Source: Massilia endophytica (GTDB lineage Bacteria; Pseudomonadota; Gammaproteobacteria; Burkholderiales; Burkholderiaceae_D). Taken from it: a stretch of DNA of 64,000 nucleotides. The stretch spans positions 1,612,001 to 1,676,000 of the forward strand of contig NZ_CP088952.1 of NCBI RefSeq assembly GCF_021165955.1, given 5' to 3'. Made by a program: the position numbers and the translations under genes. Shown in pieces: positions 10,463 to 18,056 of the stretch. The notes beneath the pieces are model-generated. The model saw only the letters and a program-made list of their open reading frames with translations. It did not search any database and was not told where the DNA came from. Numbering within the stretch: position 1 is the stretch's first letter; each line of letters begins with the position of its first letter.

Positions 10463-10534
10463 GATACGAAGACCGCCCCGGCCGCTGCCTGCGGCGCCGG
10501 ACGCACTTTGACAACCAAATCAGCGAGGGACGAC

Positions 10535-12253
10535 ATGAAAAAAACGATGCTGGCAACTGCCATCGCACTGGCTCTGAGCGCAAGCGCCTATGCGCAGACC
10601 ACCGAGCCCACCGTGACCCAGGACGGCGGCGGCGCCAACAACAATGGCGCGGGCAGCGCCTCCCAGGATTTCAGTACTGCCGACAACAATAACAACAGCA
10701 CTGGCGGCGCCCGCGCCATGGCGGCCGGGGCCGCCGCAGCCAACAACGGCGCGACCGCCACGGCGACCATGAGCGATGCCTTCAATACGTCGAACGCCAC
10801 GGCAACGAGCTCCCTGAGCGGCACGGTGACCAACAACCAGATCAGCAATATCGGCAACGTGGCCTCCAACGGCGGCAATGCGAACGGCGGCAGCGCCGGG
10901 GACGGCTATGGCGGCAATGCGCGGGGCGGCACGGCCGTGAGCAGGGGCGGGAACGGCGCCAGCGCCACCGGGGGTGACGGTGCGCGCGGCGGCGACGGCG
11001 CCTATGCCAGCGCTGGCAGGGCCAGCAGCGGCTATGTCGCAGGCGGCAGCGCCAATGGCGGGGCGGGCGGCGCTGGCGGCTACGCGGCGAATGCGGGCAG
11101 CGGCGCAGGCGGTAACGGCGGCAGCGGCGGGGCCGGCGGTTCGAGCGGCGCCGGCGGCTACGGCGTAGGCGGCAATGGCGGCAGCGGCGGCGCGGGCGGC
11201 GCCGGGACCGGCGGCGCCGGAGGCGGCATGGGAGACTCCTACGGCGGCAATGGCGGCGGCAGCGGCTATGCCTCCGGCGCGAATGGCGGCGCGGGCGGCG
11301 GCACGGGCCGCGCCGTCGGCGGCGCAGGCGGCTATGGCGGTGCGGGCGGGGCTGGCGGTGCGGGCGCCATGGGCGGCGGCGCCGGGTCCGGCAGCGCCAC
11401 GGCGGGCACCCAGGGCGTGGGCGGCGCCGGAGCGGGCGGCGGCGCCACGGCAACGGGCACCGTCACCGGCACCGGCGGTGAGACGGGCAGCACGCCGCCC
11501 ACCATCGGCGACAGCACCACGGCAGCGGCAGGCGGCGCAGGCACCGGCGGCGCAGGCACCTCGGGCGCCGCCGGTGCCGGTTCCGGCGCGGCAACGGGAG
11601 GTGCAGGCGGAGCTGGCGCGGCCGGTGGCGCGGGCGCAGCGGGCGGCGCGGGCGCCAGCGCATCCAATACGGGTGGCGCCGGTGCTGCGGGCGGCACCAA
11701 CACCAGCGGCGCAGGCGGTGCGGGCGCCGGTGTAGCGAGCACGGCTGGAGCTGGCGGCGCTGGCACGGGCGGTGCAGGCGCCGCTGGTGCTGCAGGCGGC
11801 AACGGATCCAGCTCCACCGGCAATGGCGCAGCAGGCGGTGCGGGCGCAGCGGGCGGCAGCAGCGGCATGGCATCCAATACTGGCGGAGCCGGTGCGGCGG
11901 GTGGTGACGGCACGGGCGGCGCCGCCACCAGCGGCGCGGCCACGGGTGGTGCGGCCACGGCTGGCGATGGCGGTGCAGGCGGCGCGGGCGGCGGCGGCAA
12001 CACGGGCGGCACGGGCGGCGCCACGGGCGCCAACACGGCCGGTGCGGCGGTGGGCGGCGCGGGCACGGGCGGCACCGGCGGCGCGGGCGGCACCAACACG
12101 GTGAACGCGGGCACCTTCAACATGTCCAACACGATGAGCGGCGTGGGCCAGTCGGCGGCGGGCATCATGGTGATCAGCCAGAACAGCGGCTTCTCCTCGC
12201 TGGCGCAGCAGAGCGTGAACGTGCAGGCCAACCTGGCCGTGGGCAGCAGATAA
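10535..12253 (+). CDS. Giant Gly/Ala-rich secreted protein, candidate amyloid or matrix cargo
   Basis: A 572-residue low-complexity protein. MKKTMLATAIALALSASAYA is a clear Sec signal peptide, and the chosen ATG follows a GAGGGACGAC leader. Residues ~20-110 are Asn/Ala/Thr-rich. Residues ~110-525 are built of irregular GGAGG, GGNGG, GAGGA and TGGAG units, superficially like mycobacterial PGRS proteins. The last ~45 residues change to a conventional sequence with alternating hydrophobic and Gln/Asn residues (GIMVISQNSGFSSLAQQSVN), as expected of a beta-strand amyloid or docking segment. It is the first gene of the sigma-54 operon; its stop overlaps the next start (TAATG). A structural extracellular role is inferred, not shown. 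Confidence 0.8.
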   Translation: MKKTMLATAIALALSASAYAQTTEPTVTQDGGGANNNGAGSASQDFSTADNNNNSTGGARAMAAGAAAANNGATATATMSDAFNTSNATATSSLSGTVTNNQISNIGNVASNGGNANGGSAGDGYGGNARGGTAVSRGGNGASATGGDGARGGDGAYASAGRASSGYVAGGSANGGAGGAGGYAANAGSGAGGNGGSGGAGGSSGAGGYGVGGNGGSGGAGGAGTGGAGGGMGDSYGGNGGGSGYASGANGGAGGGTGRAVGGAGGYGGAGGAGGAGAMGGGAGSGSATAGTQGVGGAGAGGGATATGTVTGTGGETGSTPPTIGDSTTAAAGGAGTGGAGTSGAAGAGSGAATGGAGGAGAAGGAGAAGGAGASASNTGGAGAAGGTNTSGAGGAGAGVASTAGAGGAGTGGAGAAGAAGGNGSSSTGNGAAGGAGAAGGSSGMASNTGGAGAAGGDGTGGAATSGAATGGAATAGDGGAGGAGGGGNTGGTGGATGANTAGAAVGGAGTGGTGGAGGTNTVNAGTFNMSNTMSGVGQSAAGIMVISQNSGFSSLAQQSVNVQANLAVGSR

Positions 12254-12687
12254 TGCTGCGCCGGTGCATGCCCCAGCAGGCGGCGCCGGCACTGCGGGGC
12301 GGCGCGGCGTGCGCTGCCTTGCTGTGCCTGCTGGCCTTGCCGGCAGGCGCGGCGGAGCTGCCGGTGGCAGCTTTGTCCGCGCCCTTGCCGGTGGCCGGCC
12401 TGCTGCAGCGTGTGCTGCCCGAGCGGCTCGCCGTGAACGCCTTGCCGGGCGGCGCACTGGGCGAGCAGCAGCTGGACAGCCTGCGCGGCGGCAGCGACAG
12501 GCCCTGGAGCGACATGAAGCTGAACGGCACGGTGGGCGGCAACAGCGCCACCAGCGTGGTGACCGGGGCCAACATCATCAGCGACGGCGCTTTCAGCAAT
12601 GCGAGCGGCATGCCGATGGTGATCCAGAACTCGGGGGCCAATGTGCTGATCCAGAATGCCACCATCGTGAACGTGCAGATCCAATGA
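12253..12687 (+). CDS. Small secreted protein with double-glycine motif
   Basis: 144 residues. A hydrophobic Sec-type leader (about 16-34, ending LPAGAA) is followed by a linker and then LGEQQLDSLRGG at 69-80. That motif fits the LSxxELxxIxGG double-glycine processing consensus recognised by C39 peptidases, and a C39-type peptidase is the next gene. After the GG comes a Ser/Asn/Gly-rich segment ending in a hydrophobic, Asn/Gln-rich tail (MVIQNSGANVLIQNATIVNV) suggestive of beta-strand stacking. Start and stop overlap the neighbouring genes (TAATG and ATGA). No function is known; minor amyloid subunit or nucleator is an inference. Confidence 0.78.
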   Translation: MLRRCMPQQAAPALRGGAACAALLCLLALPAGAAELPVAALSAPLPVAGLLQRVLPERLAVNALPGGALGEQQLDSLRGGSDRPWSDMKLNGTVGGNSATSVVTGANIISDGAFSNASGMPMVIQNSGANVLIQNATIVNVQIQ

Positions 12688-13355
12688 GGGCGGCCATCCT
12701 GTCCTGTTGCCTGGCCTTGGGCGGCGCGGCGCAGTCGGCCGAGCTGCCCAATGTCACGGGAGCGGCCTATGCCGTGCCGGTCACCAGCCTGAAAGAGGCG
12801 CGCTACCTCTCCACAGTGCGCCAGCAGTACGACTTCAGCTGCGGCTCGGCGGCCGTGGCTACCTTGCTGACCTATCACTACAACTATCCGGTCAGCGAGC
12901 AGACCGCCTTCCAGCAGATGTACCTGCATGGCGACCAGGCGAAAATCCGGCAGCAGGGCTTTTCACTGCTCGATATCAAACGCTTCCTGGCTGCCCATGG
13001 TTTCATGGCGGATGGCTTCCAGCTGCCGCTGGCCAAACTGGCGGAAGCGCATTACCCGGCCATTGTGCTGGTGGCGGAAAACGGCTACCGGCACTTTGTC
13101 GTCATCAAAGGCTTGAGCGAAGACCGCGTGCTGATCGGCGACCCCTCCGGCGGCACGCGCGCCATCGCCCGTTCCGCCTTCGAGGCGATGTGGCAGAACC
13201 GCCTGCTCTTCGTCATCCACGGCAGGCCGGGCGCGGCGCGCTTCAACGAGGCGGCGGATTGGCGGGTGGCGCCGCGGGCCCGGGTGGAGGACGCCATCGA
13301 CCGCGAAAGCCTGTGGCGCCTCACGCTTCCGAAGCTGGGACCCAACGATTTCTAG
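12684..13355 (+). CDS. C39-type cysteine peptidase (FapD-like), periplasmic
   Basis: A 223-residue stand-alone C39 peptidase domain with an N-terminal signal-like segment (about 1-18), so it probably acts in the periplasm. The catalytic site is visible: QQYDFSCGSAA with Cys53, His137 in YRHFVVI, and Asp153 in IGDPSGG. There is no ABC-transporter part, unlike bacteriocin exporters. The Fap amyloid operons of Pseudomonas carry a comparable peptidase, FapD. It lies between two genes whose products carry double-glycine motifs, which makes them likely substrates. Its start overlaps the preceding stop by ATGA. Confidence 0.87.
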   Translation: MRAAILSCCLALGGAAQSAELPNVTGAAYAVPVTSLKEARYLSTVRQQYDFSCGSAAVATLLTYHYNYPVSEQTAFQQMYLHGDQAKIRQQGFSLLDIKRFLAAHGFMADGFQLPLAKLAEAHYPAIVLVAENGYRHFVVIKGLSEDRVLIGDPSGGTRAIARSAFEAMWQNRLLFVIHGRPGAARFNEAADWRVAPRARVEDAIDRESLWRLTLPKLGPNDF

Positions 13356-13363
13356 GAGCCTTC

Positions 13364-13768
13364 ATGTTGCGACGAATGCTATGGCTGGCCTGCCTCATCG
13401 CCGTGCCCGCCGGGGCAGGAGAGAACGGCTGGACGCCTGTGCCGGACAGCATCCTGGACGAGGCGCGCGGCGGTTTCGAGCGCCAGAATGTGCTCGCCTC
13501 GCTGAGCATCGAACGCATGATCAGCCTCAACGGCGCCGTGGTGGCGGAGAGCCAGCTTGCCCTGGCGGACCTCGCGCGCGCGGCCCCGCAGGACATGGCC
13601 CGGGCCGCGGCCCTGGAAACCCTGCTCGTGCAAAACAGCCTGAACGATCAAATGATCCGCAGCCAGACCACCATCAACACCACGGTGAACAGTCTGGCTG
13701 TCCTGAAAAACCTGAACTTCGGCGACAGCGTGAGGCAGGCGCTGACGCACGCCATCGCGCCGCGCTAG
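13364..13768 (+). CDS. Small secreted helical protein with double-glycine motif
   Basis: 134 residues. A signal peptide (about 1-19, ending VPAGAG) is followed closely by VPDSILDEARGG (26-37), a second sequence that fits the double-glycine processing pattern. The rest is mainly amphipathic helix, ending in a Thr/Asn-rich stretch (QTTINTTVNSLAVL) and a basic tail. The start at 13364 has TAGGAGCC upstream. It sits between the peptidase and the outer-membrane gene, the position where Fap operons carry small secreted accessory proteins. No family was recognised. Confidence 0.72.
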   Translation: MLRRMLWLACLIAVPAGAGENGWTPVPDSILDEARGGFERQNVLASLSIERMISLNGAVVAESQLALADLARAAPQDMARAAALETLLVQNSLNDQMIRSQTTINTTVNSLAVLKNLNFGDSVRQALTHAIAPR

Positions 13769-13794
13769 GCGCGCCTTGAAGGAGGAAGCCCAGC

Positions 13795-15081
13795 ATGCAG
13801 CTCGCCCCCACCTTGCGCGCCGGTTCGATCGGCCTGGCCCTCGTTCTGAGTTCCCCCATCGGCGCCGCGCAGGAGCCCCCGCGCACGACGGCCGAATTGG
13901 CCGCGAAGCTGGAGGCGGTGATGCGCGAGCTGGCCGAACAGCGCAAGCTGCTGAAGGAACTGCAGGACCAGCTGGCCGCCCGGCGCCGCGCCGACGAAGC
14001 CGAGCTGGCCGCCGCGCGCGGCACGGGGCCGCAGGCAGGCGGACCGGCGCCTGCCGCACAGGCGGTGGCCTCGCAGGACAATCCGAGACCCGCCGTCGGC
14101 CAGCCACCCGCGCGGGACAGCAGGCCGCCGGAAGTGGCGCCCATCTTCGAGGCGCCCGGCGTGCTGACCGCGAAAGGGAAATACGTGCTGGAACCTTCGC
14201 TCCAGTTCGGCTACTCCTCCAGCAACCGCGTGGCCCTGGTCGGCTACACCATCATCCCTGCGCTGCTGATCGGCCTGATCGACGTGCGCGAAGTCAAGCG
14301 CAACACCCTGACGGGCGCGTTGACCGGGCGCTACGGCCTGACGAACCGTACCGAGCTGGAACTGCGCCTGCCCTATGTCTACCGTTCCGATTCCACCGTC
14401 AGCCGCGAACTGTTTACCGGCACGGCGGTGGAGAAGGTGTTCGACACCAGCGGCCGGGCGCTGGGCGACGTCGAACTCTCCCTGCGCCAGCAGCTGAACG
14501 ACGGCGGCATGGACAAGCCCTACTACATAGCCGGGCTGCGCCTCAAAACGCGCACCGGCCGCGACCCCTTCGAAGTGGTGACGGACTGCACCCGGCGCTG
14601 CGTGGGCGAAAATGCCACCGGCACGGGCCTGCCGCTGGACCTCCCGACCGGTTCCGGCTTCTACAGCCTGCAGCCCAGCCTGACCTGGCTGTTCCCGAGC
14701 GACCCCGCCATCTTCTTCGGCAGTGTGAGCTATCTGCATAACTTCAAGCGCAAGAACCTGAGCCGCATGGTGCTCGCCGGCGAGCGCGAACCGCTCGGCG
14801 AAGTCAAGCCGGGCGCCGTGATCGGCTTCAACTTCGGCATGGGCCTCGCGCTCAACGAGAAGGCCTCGCTCAGCCTGGGCTACGACCATTCCTCGATGGC
14901 GCGCACCCGGCAGAACGGCATCGTGGTGCCCGGTTCCGTGCGCACCCAGCTGGGCACGCTGCTCATGGGCTTTTCCTACCGGCTGAGCGACAAGCGCACC
15001 CTGAACGTGGCTGTCGGGGCAGGGCTCACGCGCGACACGCCGGATGTTTCGCTCTCTGTGCGCCTGCCTACCAATTTCTGA
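13795..15081 (+). CDS. Outer-membrane beta-barrel with N-terminal coiled coil (FapF-like exporter)
   Basis: 428 residues. A signal peptide (about 1-24, GAAQ) is followed by a heptad-rich coiled coil at about 32-65 (LEAVMRELAEQRKLLKEL), an Ala/Pro-rich linker to about 115, then a region of alternating strands to the C-terminal Phe. This is the layout of FapF, the trimeric amyloid pore whose N-terminal coiled coil gates the barrel. A strong AAGGAGGAAG ribosome site precedes the ATG. As last gene of the sigma-54 operon it is the probable outer-membrane route for the operon's secreted proteins. FapF identity is inferred from architecture. Confidence 0.78.
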   Translation: MQLAPTLRAGSIGLALVLSSPIGAAQEPPRTTAELAAKLEAVMRELAEQRKLLKELQDQLAARRRADEAELAAARGTGPQAGGPAPAAQAVASQDNPRPAVGQPPARDSRPPEVAPIFEAPGVLTAKGKYVLEPSLQFGYSSSNRVALVGYTIIPALLIGLIDVREVKRNTLTGALTGRYGLTNRTELELRLPYVYRSDSTVSRELFTGTAVEKVFDTSGRALGDVELSLRQQLNDGGMDKPYYIAGLRLKTRTGRDPFEVVTDCTRRCVGENATGTGLPLDLPTGSGFYSLQPSLTWLFPSDPAIFFGSVSYLHNFKRKNLSRMVLAGEREPLGEVKPGAVIGFNFGMGLALNEKASLSLGYDHSSMARTRQNGIVVPGSVRTQLGTLLMGFSYRLSDKRTLNVAVGAGLTRDTPDVSLSVRLPTNF

Positions 15082-15155
15082 AGCATCCCGCACGTAATGT
15101 TGCCGTTTACGCTATCGTAGCGATCCCGGCCAACACCAAGAAAAGGGATACCAGA

Positions 15156-16112
15156 ATGACTAAGCAATTTGCAGCCCGCCGTACCGTTCTCTTCGCTGCG
15201 CTGGCCTTCGCCGGCAGCGCCGCTTTCGCCGCCGCGCCCATGGTCAAGACCCAGGCCCCCGGCTACTACCGCACCATGCTGGGCGACTTCGAAGTGACCG
15301 TCCTGAACGACGGCACCGTCGACCTGCCAATGGACAAGCTGCTGCACGCCAAGCCAGCCAAGACCGAAGCGGCCTTCAAGAAATACTTCCTCAAAGCGCC
15401 GATCGAGACCTCGGTCAACGCCTTCCTGATCAACACCGGCAGCAAGCTGGTGCTGATCGACACCGGCGCCGCGAGCGCCTTCGGTCCCACGCTGGGCAAG
15501 CTGATCACCAACCTGAAAGCGGCCGGTTACCAGCCCGAGCAGGTGGACGAGATCTACATCACCCACATGCACCCGGACCACGCCTCCGGCCTGGCTGCGG
15601 GCGACAAAGCCGCCTTCCCGAACGCCATCGTGCGTGCGGACAAGCGCGACGCCGACTTCTGGCTGAGCAAGGTGAACATGAAGAAGGCGCCGGAAGCGAG
15701 CAAGGGCTTCTTCCAGGGCGCGATGGCGGCCTTCGGTCCCTACACCAACGTCGGCAAGTTCCAGCCCTTCGACGGCAGCACCGAGCTCGTCCCCGGCATC
15801 AAGGCCAGCTCCAGCTTCGGCCACACCCCGGGCCACACCACCTACGTGGTGGAAAGCAAGGGCCAGAAACTGGTGCTGATTGGCGACCTGATGCACGTGC
15901 AGTCCGTGCAGTTCGACGACCCCTCGGTGACGATCGACTTCGACACGGACAGCAAGAAAGCGCTGGCCGAGCGCAAGGCCGCGTTTGCTGACGCCGCCAA
16001 GCAAGGCTACCTGATCGGCGCGGCCCACCTGCCGTTCCCGGGCCTGGGCCACCTGCGCGCCGCAGGCAAGGGCTATCAGTACATCCCCGTCAACTACACC
16101 ATCCCCCGCTAA
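15156..16112 (+). CDS. MBL-fold metallohydrolase, secreted
   Basis: 318 residues with a signal peptide ending near SAAFAAA (about residue 27). The metallo-beta-lactamase-fold zinc motif is THMHPDHASG; further ligands lie in SFGHTPGHT and GDLMHVQ. The arrangement resembles lactonase and organophosphate hydrolase-like members more than true beta-lactamases. Likely periplasmic; substrate unknown. A strong AAAAGGGATACC leader precedes the ATG. Monocistronic, convergent with the old yellow enzyme gene. Confidence 0.88.
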   Translation: MTKQFAARRTVLFAALAFAGSAAFAAAPMVKTQAPGYYRTMLGDFEVTVLNDGTVDLPMDKLLHAKPAKTEAAFKKYFLKAPIETSVNAFLINTGSKLVLIDTGAASAFGPTLGKLITNLKAAGYQPEQVDEIYITHMHPDHASGLAAGDKAAFPNAIVRADKRDADFWLSKVNMKKAPEASKGFFQGAMAAFGPYTNVGKFQPFDGSTELVPGIKASSSFGHTPGHTTYVVESKGQKLVLIGDLMHVQSVQFDDPSVTIDFDTDSKKALAERKAAFADAAKQGYLIGAAHLPFPGLGHLRAAGKGYQYIPVNYTIPR

Positions 16113-16115
16113 CGG

Positions 16116-16168
16116 CACAGCCCGTGTCCAACCCTGGGGTCAGACCCCAAAAGTGGACACGGGCTCAT
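16116..16168. repeat. Variant hairpin repeat between convergent genes
   Basis: Outer arms AGCCCGTGTCC and GGACACGGGCT flank an inner hairpin TGGGGTCAGACCCCA. The outer arms match the CTGGTGCCAGGG family elsewhere in the window, but the loop differs. Its place between the MBL and old yellow enzyme genes suits a bidirectional terminator. Confidence 0.7.
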
Positions 16169-16177
16169 CTTTCGGCT

Positions 16178-17233
16178 TTAGGCGAGGGCGGGGTAGTCGG
16201 TGTAGCCCTGTGCGCCGCCGCCGTAGAAGTATTCGCTGCGCTGTGGATTCAGCGGCGCGCCTTGCTGCAGGCGTTCGGGCAGGTCGGGGTTGGCGATGAA
16301 GTCCTTGCCCCAGGCGATGGCGTCCGCGCGGCCGTCCGCCAGTGCCTGCTGCGCCTGCTCCAGCGTGAATTTTTCGTTGGCGATGTAAATGCCGCCGAAC
16401 GCTTCCTTCAGCAGCGGACCGAGGCTGTCGTCGCCCACCGCCTCGCGCGCCGCGATAAAGGCGATCTTGCGCTTGCCCAGCTCGCGCGCCACATAGCCGA
16501 AGGTCTCGGCCGGCGTAGAGTCGCCCATGTCGTGCGAGTCGCGGCGCGGCGCCAGGTGCATGCCCACGCGGTCGGCGCCCCACACCTCGATCACGGCATC
16601 CGTCACTTCCAGCATCAGGCGCGCACGGTTTTCGATGGAACCGCCGTAGGCATCGCTACGCTGGTTGGTGCTGTCCTGCAGGAACTGGTCGAGCAGGTAG
16701 CCATTGGCGCCGTGGATCTCCACGCCATCGAAACCGGCCTTCTTCGCGTTCTCCGCGCCCTTGCGGTAGGCGGCCACGACACCGGGAATCTCGGCCAGCG
16801 CCAGCGCGCGCGGCTCGACATAGGGACGGACCGGACGCAGCAGGCTGACATTGCCCTTCGGCGTCACCGCGCTCGGGGCCACGGGCTTGTCGCCATTCAG
16901 CAGGCTCGGGTCGGAGATGCGGCCCACGTGCCACAGCTGCAGGAAGATCTTGCCGCCCTTGGCATGCACGGCCTCGGTAATCAGCTTCCAGCCTTCCACC
17001 TGTTCGTCCGACCAGATGCCGGGCGTATTCTCATAGCCCACCCCCTGCGGCGTGACCGAGGTCGCTTCGCTCAGGATCAGGCCCGCGCTGGCGCGCTGCG
17101 CGTAGTACTCGGCCATGAGCGCGTTGGGCACGCGGCCTTTGCCGATGGCGCGGGAGCGGGTGAGGGGAGCCATCACGACGCGGTTCTTCAGAGTGATTGC
17201 GCCGACGGTAAGGGGATCGAACAGGTTTGCCAT
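16178..17233 (-). CDS. nemA: Old yellow enzyme-type alkene reductase
   Basis: A 351-residue FMN-dependent ene-reductase of the NemA/OYE family, reducing electrophilic alkenes such as N-ethylmaleimide and quinone-like compounds with NADPH. Visible family features are the N-terminal LFDPLTVGAITLKNRVVMAPLTRSR, the FMN/substrate pair in FDGVEIHGANGYLLDQFL, and SDAYGGSIENR. Cytosolic. It lies 27 bases downstream of an ArsR-type regulator on the same strand and is probably controlled by it. Confidence 0.93.
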   Translation of the reverse strand: MANLFDPLTVGAITLKNRVVMAPLTRSRAIGKGRVPNALMAEYYAQRASAGLILSEATSVTPQGVGYENTPGIWSDEQVEGWKLITEAVHAKGGKIFLQLWHVGRISDPSLLNGDKPVAPSAVTPKGNVSLLRPVRPYVEPRALALAEIPGVVAAYRKGAENAKKAGFDGVEIHGANGYLLDQFLQDSTNQRSDAYGGSIENRARLMLEVTDAVIEVWGADRVGMHLAPRRDSHDMGDSTPAETFGYVARELGKRKIAFIAAREAVGDDSLGPLLKEAFGGIYIANEKFTLEQAQQALADGRADAIAWGKDFIANPDLPERLQQGAPLNPQRSEYFYGGGAQGYTDYPALA

Positions 17234-17260
17234 GGTAATTCCTTCATTCAGTTAGGCCAG

Positions 17261-17569
17261 CTAGAGGCTGGCATTCATGTAGTCGAGATACGCGCGGATC
17301 ACTTCTTCGTTACGCTTGAAGAAGGTCCATTGACCGGCCCGCTGCGTCGTCACCAGGCCGGCCTTGGCCAGCACGGCGAGGTGCCCGGACACGGTGGACT
17401 GCGACAGGCCGCTGCGGCGGTCGATCAGCCCGGCGCACACCCCCATCGAGAGCGGATGCGTCTGCTCCGAAAAGTGGGCCTCCGGCTCCTTCAGCCAGCA
17501 GAGAATCTGCCGGCGGACGGGGTTGGCGAGGGCCTTGTGGATGGCGTCGATGTCGATCGAATTGGTCAT
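17261..17569 (-). CDS. ArsR-family transcriptional regulator
   Basis: A 102-residue winged-helix protein: KALANPVRRQILCWLKE, then the recognition region SQSTVSGHLAVLAKAGLV. The start at 17569 is preferred over upstream ATGs because GGAAG is placed correctly before it. Two Cys residues (in ILCWL and GVCAG) could sense thiol-reactive compounds, which would fit the downstream ene-reductase, but this is inference. A near-perfect palindrome overlaps its translation start region, pointing to autoregulation. Confidence 0.87.
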   Translation of the reverse strand: MTNSIDIDAIHKALANPVRRQILCWLKEPEAHFSEQTHPLSMGVCAGLIDRRSGLSQSTVSGHLAVLAKAGLVTTQRAGQWTFFKRNEEVIRAYLDYMNASL

Positions 17570-17585
17570 ATCGGTAACTTCCGAT
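17570..17585. promoter_or_regulatory. Palindromic operator upstream of the ArsR gene
   Basis: ATCGGTAACTTCCGAT has 5-bp perfect arms (ATCGG/CCGAT) with further internal symmetry. It touches the ArsR start codon and includes the gene's ribosome site, so a bound dimer would block expression of arsR and the ene-reductase gene together. Confidence 0.5.
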
Positions 17586-17647
17586 TTATACATTGGGATT
17601 CTACGATATAAAAACAAGTCCTGCAGCGGACCACATGAAAACTGAAA

Positions 17648-18007
17648 TCAGGCGAGATAGAGCAGTAGCAGGCCCAGCAGCGCTGGCACGCTCTGGACGA
17701 AGATGATGCGGCGGCTTACCGTCACGCCGCCCCAGATTCCGGCCACCGCCACGCACAGCAGGCCGTAGACGGCGAAGGAATGGGCCACATCGTGGTTGGG
17801 ATGAAGGAAACTGACCGCCAGGGCGGCGGCCAGGAAGCCGTTGTAGCAGCCCTGGTTCGACATGGCCGGTTTGACAATGGCCGCCTTCTCGGCGCTCAGC
17901 CCGAACACGCGGCGCCCGCGCGTATCGAACAGCACCGTTTCCAGCAGCACGATATAGACGTGAATCAGCAACACCAGGCCGATGACGATCTGAGCCAATA
18001 CCAGCAT
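17648..18007 (-). CDS. DUF1304-family membrane protein
   Basis: 119 residues with about four hydrophobic segments. The family-typical sequence is present: a membrane helix ending in LLETVLFDTRGRRVFGLS, then NQGCYNGFLAAAL. The start at 18007 follows GGAGAGACCCTT. Function unknown; the family is a small integral inner-membrane family common in bacteria. It is divergent from sugE, with only 49 bases between the starts. Confidence 0.85.
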   Translation of the reverse strand: MLVLAQIVIGLVLLIHVYIVLLETVLFDTRGRRVFGLSAEKAAIVKPAMSNQGCYNGFLAAALAVSFLHPNHDVAHSFAVYGLLCVAVAGIWGGVTVSRRIIFVQSVPALLGLLLLYLA

Positions 18008-18038
18008 AAGGGTCTCTCCAGAATTGATATCAGGGCAA

Positions 18039-18047
18039 TGATATACT
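18039..18047 (+). promoter_or_regulatory. Extended -10 promoter of sugE
   Basis: TGATATACT fits an extended -10 element (TGN-TATACT). It ends nine bases before the sugE ATG, so the predicted transcript starts within a few bases of the start codon. No ribosome site is visible, which suggests a leaderless or nearly leaderless message. Confidence 0.4.
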
Positions 18048-18056
18048 GCCGTCATC

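Noticed and set aside
10860..12110. Repetitive DNA that could be mistaken for a CRISPR array
   Set aside because: The repeats are short, irregular and in frame with codons for Gly and Ala; there are no uniform repeats and spacers and no cas genes.
10535..12253. Relationship to mycobacterial PE_PGRS proteins
   Set aside because: Only the Gly/Ala composition is shared; there is no PE domain, and the signal peptide and C-terminal cap are different.
10520..12457. A 645-codon minus-strand open frame opposite the Gly/Ala-rich gene
   Set aside because: It is the complement of the GGC/GCC repeat tract and encodes only Ala/Arg/Gly runs.
18008..18056. Guanidine riboswitch upstream of sugE
   Set aside because: The 49-base gap is shared with a divergent gene and is too short for any known guanidine riboswitch class.
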